NCBI GenBank assembly: GCA_016703335.1
Contig: JADJCG010000010.1
Location: 1 to 64,000 of the forward strand
Origin: Caulobacteraceae bacterium
GTDB lineage: Bacteria > Pseudomonadota > Alphaproteobacteria > Caulobacterales > Aquidulcibacteraceae
Reading direction: 5' to 3'
Length of the DNA: 64,000 nucleotides
Part shown: positions 28,078-36,770 of the stretch, piece after piece
Numbering within the stretch: the stretch's first letter is position 1
Layout: the number at the start of each line of letters is the position of its first letter
Translations under genes and position numbers: made by a program
Notes under the pieces: generated by a model
Seen by the model: the letters and a program-made list of their open reading frames with translations, nothing else
What the model was told of the DNA's origin: nothing
Databases searched by the model: none

Positions 28078-29343
28078 TTAAGCAGGGATACTCTCGACTT
28101 CGATCGCACGCAGCGCGCGGGCCAACAAAGCCGGACCGCTCTCGCCGGGCTGCAGTTCGACCACGCTCTGTTCGAACACGAGCGGGCCGGCGCCACCTTC
28201 GCCTGACGCGAACGCGGTGCACTCAGCCACCGACGCGATCCGCTCAGCTGTGCGTCTGGCGTTCTTGAGGCGTGCGGCGGGGAGGGCGATCGCGATGAGG
28301 TCTGTGCCCATCGTGGCGCCGCTGTCGGCATCACGCATAAGCCGCGCGGCTAAGGACGCGATCTCGCCAAAGCCTTTGCGCCAAATCTCAGCGCTGGGTT
28401 CGCGGGCGCCGATTGCGGGCGTAACCCGTAACACAACGACGCTCATCGGGCGGCCGGTGGTGTGGTGATCGGCGGCGAGGCGCGCAAGGTGCGCGTCGAA
28501 CGGATCGCGCAGCCAAAGGCCAGTGCGGGCATCGCCCATAAGATCGCGCAGCGCGCGCATCTCATGTTCGGCGGCGCGGCGGCGACGTTCGCGGCGAACC
28601 GCCTCGAACAGCCAACCAAGACTGGCGTTGCACGGCGTCAGTGTTGAGCAGATGGCTGAGGCGCCACGATCGATGGCCGAGGCGGCGGTTGCGGTGTCGC
28701 CTGGCTTGGTGAGAATCAAGGTCGGAAGATGGTAGAGCGTCGCGTTGCGGCGGAGCGCTGAGCAGAGCGACAGTGCGGTGTGCGCATCCTGCGCACCGTT
28801 CAGAACGACAGCGTCGAACGGTTCGTCGTGAAGGTGATCGAAGCCGGTATATGAGGTGAAGGCCGCAGCGACGAGGCCACCTTGCTCAGCCAGTGTTCGC
28901 TCGAGCGCGAGGAACATTGAACTCGGAGCGCCGATGTAGAGCGCCTTGAGCTTGCGTGGCTCCATCGGCTTCGGCGCGGTAACTCCGAGAGCAGACGCCG
29001 TGGCTAAGCGGCGTGCGCGCTCTTCTTCCGCGATGGCCACGCGCGTCCACGCGTCCATCTGCGCGGCGAGCAGTCTTGGCGGTGCGTTGAGCGCAAGCGC
29101 GCCGAGTCGCAATTGAAGCCCGAGCGCCGGTGGCTCTTCGATCTGAGCGCCAGCGAGGTTCAGGAGCAACGGCGCGTCGTTCGCCTGAGGCGCGCCGCCA
29201 TCGGTAACGATGCTGATGTCTTCCCCATCCGGCGCTTGGCGGTGGGGTCCCGCGAGTGCGGCGGCCTGAATGCCTGCCGCGCCAAGCAACGCCTGGGCGT
29301 CACGCGCTACGCGCGCGTCGGAGGCTCTCACCACAATCCGCAA
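28078..29343 (-). CDS. PopA-like protein: two receiver-like domains and a degenerate GGDEF
   Basis: The intact 421-residue protein has two receiver-type domains (residues about 1-105, and about 130-245 from KLKALYIGAPSSMFLALERT) and a C-terminal GGDEF-fold domain (about 265-415). The GGDEF signature is replaced by MGTDLIA, so no cyclase activity is expected. This architecture matches PopA, the PleD paralogue that binds cyclic di-GMP and brings RcdA and CtrA to ClpXP in Caulobacter. The receiver phosphoacceptor regions also look degenerate. It converges on mfd. Assignment to PopA is by architecture; a generic degenerate GGDEF protein is the alternative. Confidence 0.65.
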   Translation of the reverse strand: MRIVVRASDARVARDAQALLGAAGIQAAALAGPHRQAPDGEDISIVTDGGAPQANDAPLLLNLAGAQIEEPPALGLQLRLGALALNAPPRLLAAQMDAWTRVAIAEEERARRLATASALGVTAPKPMEPRKLKALYIGAPSSMFLALERTLAEQGGLVAAAFTSYTGFDHLHDEPFDAVVLNGAQDAHTALSLCSALRRNATLYHLPTLILTKPGDTATAASAIDRGASAICSTLTPCNASLGWLFEAVRRERRRRAAEHEMRALRDLMGDARTGLWLRDPFDAHLARLAADHHTTGRPMSVVVLRVTPAIGAREPSAEIWRKGFGEIASLAARLMRDADSGATMGTDLIAIALPAARLKNARRTAERIASVAECTAFASGEGGAGPLVFEQSVVELQPGESGPALLARALRAIEVESIPA

Positions 29344-29442
29344 AGTTAACGCTCCGGCGCCCCCGCGACGGTGCGCTTTAAAATCGATTATAAGTAACGC
29401 GGATTAGCACACCTCGAAACCGCGAGGGTAAACGGAGGAACA

Positions 29443-30549
29443 ATGGGGCAGGGTCCACTTTCCGGCGTTAGGATCGTCGAGTTCGCCGGCATCGGTCCTG
29501 GACCGTTTTGCTGCATGCTGCTCTCTGACATGGGCGCCGACGTTGTGCGTGTCGATCGCAAGGGCGGTCGGATGGCGTTCAAGAACGACATCCCTGCCCG
29601 CGGCCGCCGCCACGTGGTGCTAGATCTCAAAGCGCCGAACGATGTCGGCGTCGCGCTGGCGCTGATCGGAAAAGCCGACGTGGTGATCGAGGGTTTTCGG
29701 CCTGGTGTGATGGAGCGCTTGGGGCTTGGACCGGATGAAGCGCTGAAGCGTAATCCCAAACTCGTCTACGGCCGCATGACCGGGTGGGGGCAGACGGGTC
29801 CGCTGGCTGAAGTCGCCGGACACGATCTCAACTACATCGCCATCTCCGGCGCGTTGCACGCGATGGGGCGCAAGGATGATGCACCCGCGCCGCCCCTTAA
29901 CCTCGTCGGCGATTACGGCGGCGGCGCCCTTTATCTAGCGATGGGTGTCTGTGCGGCGTTGTTCGAGGCGCAGCGCTCGGGAAGAGGGCAGGTCGTCGAC
30001 GCGGCGATCACGGACGGTACGGCGTCTTTGATGAGCGTGATTTACGGTTTGCGCGCGTCAGGCATTTGGAGCGACGAGCGCGATTCGAACCTGCTCGATG
30101 GCGGCGCGCACTTCTATGACGTCTACAAAACCAGCGACGGCAATTTCGTCTCGATCGGCTCGATCGAACCGCAATTCTACGCCCTCCTCATGGAGAAGAC
30201 GGGTCTTAAAGATGATCCGAAGTTCGCCGTTCATATGAACAAGGCCGATTGGCCAGAACTGTCGGAGAAGCTGGCGGCGGTGATCGCTACCAAGACGCGA
30301 GATGAATGGACGGCGTTGATGGAAGGCACGGACGTGTGCTTCGCGCCGGTTCTGAGCATGGCGGAAGCGCCTACCCACCCGCACAACGTGGCGCGCCAGA
30401 CGTTCGTTGAGGTTGATGGACTGAATCAGCCGGCGCCGGCCCCAAGATTTTCGCGCACGCCGTCGGCCATTCAGGGACCGCCAGGCGGAAACGGCCAAGA
30501 ATCTGGGCAAATTCTCGAGTCGTGGGGCATTTCAGAGCGCCCATTATGA
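29443..30549 (+). CDS. Alpha-methylacyl-CoA racemase / family III CoA-transferase
   Basis: The frame is intact at 368 residues, with GGAGG seven bases before ATG 29443. The N-terminus GVRIVEFAGIGPGPFCCMLLSDMGADVVRV and the central GHDLNYIAISGALHAMG are typical of AMACR-type enzymes, which epimerise the 2-methyl branch of acyl-CoA thioesters by an enolate mechanism; the histidine and aspartate there are candidate catalytic residues. Family III CoA-transferases share the fold, so a transferase role cannot be excluded. Its neighbours scoA and scoB are also CoA-handling enzymes. Confidence 0.85.
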   Translation: MGQGPLSGVRIVEFAGIGPGPFCCMLLSDMGADVVRVDRKGGRMAFKNDIPARGRRHVVLDLKAPNDVGVALALIGKADVVIEGFRPGVMERLGLGPDEALKRNPKLVYGRMTGWGQTGPLAEVAGHDLNYIAISGALHAMGRKDDAPAPPLNLVGDYGGGALYLAMGVCAALFEAQRSGRGQVVDAAITDGTASLMSVIYGLRASGIWSDERDSNLLDGGAHFYDVYKTSDGNFVSIGSIEPQFYALLMEKTGLKDDPKFAVHMNKADWPELSEKLAAVIATKTRDEWTALMEGTDVCFAPVLSMAEAPTHPHNVARQTFVEVDGLNQPAPAPRFSRTPSAIQGPPGGNGQESGQILESWGISERPL

Positions 30550-30642
30550 TTGACGGTCTCAGCAGCCGTTCAGCCGAAATATCGTTTTATCATCCCCGGT
30601 TCCGGACGATTTTCGTCCCTCGCTCGCCGGGACAGGTTCTCC
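30546..30642 (+). repeat. Direct repeat, copy 1 (about 97 bp)
   Basis: A segment starting ATGATTGACGGTCTCAGCAG just before the AMACR stop is repeated almost exactly 150 bases on. Each copy contains the palindrome GGACGATTTTCGTCC. A ten-G run at 30,651-30,660 follows this copy, a likely place for assembly or sequencing error. Confidence 0.85.
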
Positions 30643-30695
30643 TCCCACCTGGGGGGGGGGAGCGCGGGGCTGGGCGGCGTTTTGACCCGCGCAAT

Positions 30696-30795
30696 ATGAT
30701 TGACGGTCTCAGCAGCCGTTCAGCGCGAATATCGTTTTATCATCCCCGGTTCCGGACGATTTTCGTCCCTCGCTCGTACCGGGATCAGGTTCTCA
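30696..30795 (+). repeat. Direct repeat, copy 2 (about 100 bp)
   Basis: This is the second copy of the segment at 30,546, differing by a few bases near the middle (CAGCGCGAAT for CAGCCGAAAT) and at the end. It may be a tandemly duplicated 3' untranslated region or a REP-like element. Confidence 0.85.
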
Positions 30796-30818
30796 CTCCA
30801 CCTTAGGAGTGAAGCAAA

Positions 30819-30847
30819 GCACCGGCAGCCGGCTCAGCTGCCGGTGC
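30819..30847 (+). terminator. Hairpin terminator after the AMACR gene
   Basis: GCACCGGCAGC and GCTGCCGGTGC form a perfect 11-bp stem with a 7-base loop, followed by a weak AATTGCGTTT. It lies about 95 bases before the scoA start, so it probably ends transcription from the racemase gene. Confidence 0.6.
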
Positions 30848-30940
30848 AATTGCGTTTAGGCTTGGCCCTCTCCAAACCTGAAACCTGCATATCCGCCACG
30901 GCATGTTGCGCAGGCGCCCGCCGCTACGTAAACGGACGCC

Positions 30941-31657
30941 ATGGCTAACAAAGTTTACCCGGACGCGCAGTCCGCACTCGAAGGCTTCACCTTCGATGGC
31001 ATGTCGGTGATGAGCGGCGGCTTTGGCCTCTGCGGCATTCCCGAGAACCTGATCATCGCCCTCCGCGACAGCGGCGTTAAGGGCATCACGGTGATCTCGA
31101 ACAATGCCGGCGTCGACGGTTGGGGTTTGGGCCTGCTGCTTGAGACCAAGCAGATCAAGAAGATGGTTTCGAGCTACGTCGGCGAGAACAAAGAGTTCGC
31201 GCGTCAGTATCTGAGCGGCGAGTTGGAGCTTGAGTTCAATCCGCAAGGCACCCTCGCCGAGCGTTGCCGGGCAGGGGGCGCAGGAATCGCCGGCTTCTAT
31301 ACGAAGACCGGCGTCGGGACACTCGTCGCCGAGGGCAAAGAAACGAAAGTGTTCAACGGCGAGACGTTCGTTCTTGAGACTGGTTTGGTTGCCGACCTCT
31401 CAATCGTCAAAGCCTGGAAGGGCGACAAGGAAGGCAACCTGATCTTCCGCAAGACCGCCCGTAACTTTAACCCGATGATGGCGACGGCCGGGAAGAAGTG
31501 CGTCGCCGAGGTCGAGATCCTGGTTGAGACCGGCGAACTCGATGGCGACGCCATTCACACACCCGGCATTTACGTTGATCGCATCGTGCAGGGCACGTTC
31601 GAGAAGCGGATTGAGCAGCGCACGGTCACCAAGCGGGAGAATGCATATCCGGTTTGA
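30941..31657 (+). CDS. scoA: Succinyl-CoA:3-ketoacid CoA-transferase subunit A
   Basis: The intact 238-residue frame starts MANKVYPDAQSALEGF and has the subunit A glycine-rich loop SGGFGLCGIPENLI and FNPQGTLAERCRAGGAGI. With ScoB it moves CoA from succinyl-CoA to acetoacetate, activating ketone bodies for thiolysis. The subunit B gene follows 90 bases later in the same direction. The start ATG 30941 lies beyond a terminator hairpin, so the pair probably has its own promoter. Confidence 0.93.
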   Translation: MANKVYPDAQSALEGFTFDGMSVMSGGFGLCGIPENLIIALRDSGVKGITVISNNAGVDGWGLGLLLETKQIKKMVSSYVGENKEFARQYLSGELELEFNPQGTLAERCRAGGAGIAGFYTKTGVGTLVAEGKETKVFNGETFVLETGLVADLSIVKAWKGDKEGNLIFRKTARNFNPMMATAGKKCVAEVEILVETGELDGDAIHTPGIYVDRIVQGTFEKRIEQRTVTKRENAYPV

Positions 31658-31747
31658 AGTTGGAGGCGCAAGTGGCGGGGCAAGTGGGGTGATGCCGAAT
31701 GGGCCGCAAAGGTCACCACATTCGGCCGCGTATTCTAGGAGTAAGGC

Positions 31748-32395
31748 ATGCCGTGGTCCCGCGATCAGCTTGCTCAACGCGCCGCCAAGGAATTGCGCGA
31801 CGGCTTTTACGTTAATCTCGGCATCGGCATTCCGACTTTGGTGGCGAACTACATTCCGGACGGGATGGAAGTCACGCTGCAGTCGGAGAACGGCATGCTC
31901 GGCATGGGCCCCTTCCCGCATGATGAGGACGTTGACGCCGATCTGATTAACGCCGGTAAACAAACGATCACGGCGTTGAAGAAGACCTCTTATTTCTCGT
32001 CATCTGACTCGTTCGCGATGATCCGCGGCGGCCACATCGACCTATCGATCCTCGGCGCCATGGAAGTGAACGATCGCGGCGACCTCGCTAACTGGATGGT
32101 CCCCGGCAAGATGGTGAAGGGGATGGGTGGCGCTATGGATCTCGTCGCCGGTGTCAAGCGCGTGGTCGTCGTGATGGAGCACACCTCTAAGGATGGCGCG
32201 TCGAAGCTCTTGAAGAAGTGCACGCTGCCTGTGACCGGCATCAACGTGGTTGATCTGGTGATAACCGATCTCGGCGTGTTCGAGATCGACAAACATGGTT
32301 CACAACCGATGAAGCTCATCGAGCTTGCTGGTGGCGTGACGCTCGACGAGATCACGGCGAAGACGGAAGCGACATTCGTCAACGCGTTGCGCTGA
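31748..32395 (+). CDS. scoB: Succinyl-CoA:3-ketoacid CoA-transferase subunit B
   Basis: The intact 215-residue frame begins MPWSRDQLAQRAAKELRDG, with GGAG ahead of the ATG. It contains GIGIPTLVANYIP and the catalytic glutamate in LQSENGMLGMGPFP, which forms the glutamyl-CoA thioester. It partners subunit A just upstream. The C-terminus (GVTLDEITAKTEATF) is of standard form. A hairpin with a GCGCGC stem 36 bases past the stop probably ends the operon. Confidence 0.93.
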   Translation: MPWSRDQLAQRAAKELRDGFYVNLGIGIPTLVANYIPDGMEVTLQSENGMLGMGPFPHDEDVDADLINAGKQTITALKKTSYFSSSDSFAMIRGGHIDLSILGAMEVNDRGDLANWMVPGKMVKGMGGAMDLVAGVKRVVVVMEHTSKDGASKLLKKCTLPVTGINVVDLVITDLGVFEIDKHGSQPMKLIELAGGVTLDEITAKTEATFVNALR

Positions 32396-32430
32396 AGTAT
32401 TCACGCGCATCAACACAGATGAACAAACCT

Positions 32431-32465
32431 AAGCGCGCGACCATCGAATGATGTTTGCGCGCTTT
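32431..32465 (+). terminator. Hairpin terminator after scoB
   Basis: AAGCGCGC and GCGCGCTT form the outer stem, with a second short pairing (CCATC/GATG) inside, followed by TTTCACTGTTTC. It is a plausible intrinsic terminator for scoAB. Confidence 0.6.
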
Positions 32466-32569
32466 CACTGTTTCTCATCACCTCTGAAGTAAGCTCGCCG
32501 GAATAATTCGTGCAGAGAGGGCGCCATGAGTAGCTCTCCAACATGGGTAGGGTGATGCTTCGTGCCGGA

Positions 32570-33946
32570 ATGAAGCGGACGGTTAGTCGTCGCGCGGCTG
32601 CACTAGCCGCGTGTGCGATGGCCGCATGTGCTTTTTTGTGGTCCCCCGAAGCTCACGCCCAGTCCACTTCAGATTTGTCACGCGTGCTCGAGCTGATCCA
32701 GCAGCAAGAGTCGCGTCTCAATGAACAAGAACGCCAACTCCTTGAACAACAGAGGCAGCTGTCCGAGCAGCGGTCACTGATCGATAGGCAACGGCGCGAA
32801 ATTCAAGCCATGACCAGTGTCAGCGATGCGGATCTTAGCGAAATTCGCGGCGCCGGCGCCGTGCGTGGTGGTCTAGCCTACGAAGAATTGGGGCCCGACG
32901 AGCCTATTCGGCTTAATCGGCGCCCTGCGCGCACTCTCATTCAAGCAGATAGCGGCGGTGGCGCGCCGCCCGAAGCTACGCCAGCCCCCGCACCACAAGG
33001 TCCGGTGGGTGAAGCACCGCCGGAGAGCACGCAAACCTCTACCGTCGACGCGCTTCCAGAAGGGCAGAACGCTCTTCTTGGCGCTGGGCGTCTGGTTATC
33101 GAGCCGTCATTCGAGTTTTCGCGCTCGTCGGGCAACCGTCTGGTGTTCCGCGGCGTCGAAATCGTTACCGGAATCCAAATTGGCCTCATCGAAGCCAACG
33201 ACTCCGCACGCAACACGCTCTCTTCGTCGCTCGCTTTGCGCTATGCGCTGACTGATCGCCTCGAAGTTGAGGCGCGCGTGCCCTACGTTTACCGCGACGA
33301 TCGCGTCACAACGCTCTCGCAGAACAGCACGACGACCACCCAGACCTACAATTTGAACGGTTCGGACATTGGCGACGTCGAACTTTCCGCTCGTTATCAG
33401 CTCACCCAGGGCCGCAACGGCGGTCCGATCTTCGTGGCTGGTGCGCGCGTGAAGTCGACGACCGGGACCGGCCCGTTTGACGTTGAGCGCGATGCGCAAG
33501 GCGTTGCGACCGAATTGGCAACCGGTTCGGGCTTCTGGGCCGTGCAGGGCAGCCTCTCGATGCTGTACCCGACCGACCCGGCCGTGATCTTCGCCAACGT
33601 CAGCTACATGTATAACGCGCCGGCGACGATCGAGAAGACCTACGGCACGGTCACGGTTGGTGAAGTCGATCCGGGTGACTCGATCGGTTTCGGCTTTGGC
33701 TTCGGCTTCTCGATGAACCCGCGCTTCTCGACCTCGCTCGGCTACTCGCACTCCTACGTGCTGCCGACCGAGACCGAGCTGAACGGCGTCGTCCAAGAGT
33801 CCACCGAACTGCAAGTTGGCAGCATGCAGATGGGTCTCTCGTTCCGGGTTAGCGAGCGTCTCACCCTCTCCAGCGCGGTCGACTTTGGCGTCACCGAAGA
33901 CGCTCCCGATGTCCGGGTATCGTTCCGAGCGCCCTACCGCTGGTAA
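32570..33946 (+). CDS. Outer-membrane beta-barrel protein with N-terminal coiled coil
   Basis: A signal peptide (MKRTVSRRAAALAACAMAACAFLWSPEAHAQ) is followed by a Gln/Glu-rich coiled coil (residues about 35-90, QQQESRLNEQERQLLEQQRQ) and a Pro/Ala linker. A C-terminal domain of about 290 residues of alternating amphipathic strands ends in the aromatic RAPYRW, as outer-membrane proteins do. It resembles the PF13557-like transporter barrels. In-frame starts at 32543 and 32555 also exist. A nine-codon frame (MSSSPTWVG) from ATG 32525, behind GAGAGGG, ends as TGATG at 32555 and could couple translation. The cargo is unknown. Confidence 0.8.
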   Translation: MKRTVSRRAAALAACAMAACAFLWSPEAHAQSTSDLSRVLELIQQQESRLNEQERQLLEQQRQLSEQRSLIDRQRREIQAMTSVSDADLSEIRGAGAVRGGLAYEELGPDEPIRLNRRPARTLIQADSGGGAPPEATPAPAPQGPVGEAPPESTQTSTVDALPEGQNALLGAGRLVIEPSFEFSRSSGNRLVFRGVEIVTGIQIGLIEANDSARNTLSSSLALRYALTDRLEVEARVPYVYRDDRVTTLSQNSTTTTQTYNLNGSDIGDVELSARYQLTQGRNGGPIFVAGARVKSTTGTGPFDVERDAQGVATELATGSGFWAVQGSLSMLYPTDPAVIFANVSYMYNAPATIEKTYGTVTVGEVDPGDSIGFGFGFGFSMNPRFSTSLGYSHSYVLPTETELNGVVQESTELQVGSMQMGLSFRVSERLTLSSAVDFGVTEDAPDVRVSFRAPYRW

Positions 33947-33970
33947 GCGGAGCGGTCCTAGAAAACACCA

Positions 33971-34003
33971 AACCGGCGGCGCCTCAGGCCCGCCGGTTTT
34001 TTG
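33971..34003 (+). terminator. Rho-independent terminator
   Basis: AACCGGCGG and CCGCCGGTT form a 9-bp stem with a 10-base loop, followed by TTTTTTG. It lies 25 bases after the beta-barrel gene and 57 before tRNA-Ser. Confidence 0.9.
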
Positions 34004-34060
34004 TTGGACGTTATGCGCGCTTGCGATGGGGCGCCGACGCTGGTACCCGCCAGCGATCCG

Positions 34061-34149
34061 GGAGGATGGCCGAGTGGTTTAAGGCACTAGTCTTGAAAAC
34101 TAGCGTGGATGCAAGTCCTCCGTGGGTTCGAATCCCACTCCCTCCGCCA
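34061..34149 (+). tRNA. tRNA-Ser(TGA), acceptor stem one base short
   Basis: The D arm, anticodon stem CTAGT/ACTAG with loop CTTGAAA (anticodon TGA), long variable arm, T arm GTGGG-TTCGAAT-CCCAC and encoded CCA are all present. The 5' acceptor strand reads GGAGGAT where GGAGGGA is needed to pair with TCCCTCC, so one G is missing from a G run. This is most likely a sequence error, since serine TGA decoding is essential. Confidence 0.92.
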
Positions 34150-34291
34150 CCCTTTGCCGGTGGCATTTGACGAGCTTCCGCGTGGTGAACACGCATTATT
34201 GGTGAAGCTGAAATAAGCATGAAAGCTTACGCGGTCTAAAGCCCCGCGCCCGTATAAGGGGCGCATCGCAAGAATTGCGTTGGGGTACTTC

Positions 34292-35490
34292 ATGCTTCGC
34301 CACACGCCACGCGCACTCGTGGTTTCCTGCTTCGGTCTGATGGCGTTCGCCACCGCCGCCGAAGCACAACGCGCTCCGATCACTTACGCTTCGAACACTG
34401 CTAGCGCGACGACGGTGACTGAAACCGCCGCGTTGAGCACGAGTGGCTTGGCCGGTGGCGGCGAGAACTCCTACGGCTATGGCGCGACCGAACGCCGACG
34501 GGCAGGCGCAGTGATCGATCTTCGTCGCGCTGGCGCGCAGCGCAGCGAACCGGTTGTGTTCGAACAACCCGCCGTCGAACCTGACGATGAAGATGAAGTC
34601 GCAGGTCCGGTAAGTTGACGCCCGCGCCGCAACAGATGGCGCAAGCGACGCAGACTCAAACAGATGTCGCGCCGGCGAGCGAGCAGGGGGCTCAGCCCTG
34701 GCTCGAACGCGAGCGCGTCGGCCCGCCTTACGAAGCGAACGGCCGTTGGTATGTGCCGACGCCGGAGCCGGGCTATCAACAAACCGGCACGGCTTCTTGG
34801 TACGGCTCACAGTTTCAAGGTCAGCGCACCGCGAGCGGAGAGGCCTTCGATCAAGAAGCGCTCACCGCCGCGCACCCGACGTTGCCGATCCCGAGCCTGG
34901 TGCAAGTCACGAATCTGGAAAACGGTCGCGAAGTGATCGTGCGTGTGAACGATCGCGGCCCGTTCTCGGGTGACCGCTTGATCGATCTGTCACGTGGCGC
35001 CGCCAACGTGTTGGGCTTCGAACAAGCCGGCCATGCGCGCGTTAACGTGCGTTACCTTGGCCCTGCTCCGCGCCGCGTTAACGCCGACGGCTCGTCTGCC
35101 CCGGAATCTGTTCACGCCCCCGCCTCCACTGCTTCGCCGCAACAGACGGAAGAGGGCCCCCACTCCCTGCTCTCACAGCAGCCTGTGGAAAACGCTGCGC
35201 TGGACGGCGCGCCGGTAGCGGATCGCCCGGTGTTCACGCCGGCACGCGCACAGAGTGTCGGCACGTTCTTCGTACAGGTCGGCGCCTATTCGGATCCGGT
35301 AAATGCCCAGCGTGTCCGTGATGCGGTGTCGTCTGCCGGCCCGGTGGTTGTGGATACCCGGACGACCGCGTCCGGCTCCGAATTGTTCCGGGTTCGCGTC
35401 GGCCCATGGACAACGCGGGAAGAGGCGGCTGCGGCCCAACAATCGCTCGGCGCCCTGGGTTATGCAGACAGCGTCGTCGCCGCACGCTGA
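34292..35490 (+). CDS. rlpA: Septal-ring lytic transglycosylase RlpA-like, with SPOR domain (one frame slip)
   Basis: ATG 34292 (MLRHTPRALVV), with GGGG upstream, opens a signal peptide ending TAAEAQ, then a low-complexity region. The frame slips near 34,605 and continues with the double-psi beta barrel (GTASWYGSQFQGQRTASGEAFD ... VRVNDRGPFSGDRLIDLS), which cleaves stem-peptide-free glycan strands. A Pro/Ser-rich linker and a C-terminal SPOR domain (GTFFVQVGAYSDPVNAQ) that binds septal peptidoglycan complete about 400 codons. Its neighbour downstream is a D-Ala-D-Ala carboxypeptidase gene, giving a small cell-wall cluster. Confidence 0.9.
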
Positions 35491-35572
35491 ACGTCAGCTA
35501 ATTGACGTGAAACCGCCGCGCCAGTCTGCTTCAGTCCACTTGCGCAAAACGCGCTAACGATTCGGCGGACGG

Positions 35573-36762
35573 ATGACCTCGCAGCGCAAACTTGGCGCCT
35601 TTGCACTAGCCGCGCTCATGCTTCTGGCGCTCGCGCCGGACGCTGACGCGCAACGCCGCCGCGCCCGTCGCACGCCTGCACCACCGCCACCGCCGGCCGT
35701 CGCGCAACACGTCACCATCATGGACGGCGCGACCGGTGCGATCCTTTTGTGTGAGGATTGCAACACACCCGTGCCGCCGGCCTCAATGGCCAAGCTCATG
35801 ACGGTGCTGATTGCACTCGAGCGACTGCAGGCCGGACAGCTTACGCTCGACACTCAATTCACCATGACGGATGAACTGTGGAGCCGCTATCGCGGCGGCG
35901 GCGCTGGCTCCACCATGTTCATCCCGGCGCGTGCGAGCGTGTCTGTGCGCGACTTGCTGCAAGGCACGATTGTGGTTTCGGCCAACGATGGCGCCGCGCT
36001 GTTGGCCACCGGTATTGCCGGTTCCGAAGAGAATTTCGTGCAGATTATGAACCGGCGTGCGCAGGAGCTCGGTCTGCGCACGGCGCACTTCCGGAACGCG
36101 GCAGGCCTGGATGACGAGGCGCAACGGATCAGCACAGCCGACCTCGCGCGCCTCGCGCGGCACATCATCCTGACCTACCCGGAATTCTATCGGACCTACG
36201 CGCAGCGTCAGTTCACGTTCAACAACATCACCCAGAACAATCGCAATCCGCTGCTCGGCGCTTACCCAGGCGCCGATGGCGTGAAGACCGGTCATACGGA
36301 TGATTCCGGTTTTGGCCTGGTTGGCTCGGCTGTGCAGAATGGTCAGCGCCGGATCATTGTGTTCAACGGGCTGCCGTCGATGGCGGCGCGCAACACCGAG
36401 GCACAACGTCTGATGCGTTCGGCGTTCAACGATTTTGCGATCTCCGAAATCGCGTCGGCCGGCGCGCAAGTTGGCGAAGCACAGGTCCGTTTGGGGTCGC
36501 GGCGCACCGTTCCGCTGATCGCGCAGAACACCATCTCGATAGGCGGACCGCGCGGCGTGCAGGAAGGTCTTACCGCCCACATCGTCTATGACGGCCCGCT
36601 TCACCCGCCGATCGCCGAGGGCAGGGGGTGGCGCGTCTCGTGATCGAAGGCCCAAATTTCCAGACCCAGGAATTCCCACTTGTCGCTGGACGCAAAGTTG
36701 GCCGCGCCAACTGGTTCTCGCGCGCATTCGAGGGCTTGCGCCTGACCTTCTTCGGCCCTTGA
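35573..36762 (+). CDS. D-alanyl-D-alanine carboxypeptidase, PBP5 family (one frame slip)
   Basis: The product has a signal peptide (KLGAFALAALMLLALAPDADA), then the serine-peptidase S11 domain with all three motifs: SMAK (SxxK) in PASMAKLM, SAN in VSANDG and KTG in DGVKTGHT. A slip at about 36,625 in a five-G run is followed by LVIEGPNFQTQEFPLVAGRKVGRANW, the beta-rich C-terminal domain, and the membrane-proximal end RLTFFGP at TGA 36760. It trims terminal D-alanine from pentapeptides in the periplasm. It is 8 bases from holB, so they form one transcription unit. Confidence 0.9.
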
Positions 36763-36770
36763 TAAGGCCC

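Noticed and set aside
30546..30806. Short protein frames (MIDGLSSRSAEISFYHP...) in the duplicated segment
   Set aside because: They exist only because the repeat is open in that frame; they have no binding site and overlap the racemase stop region and a terminator.
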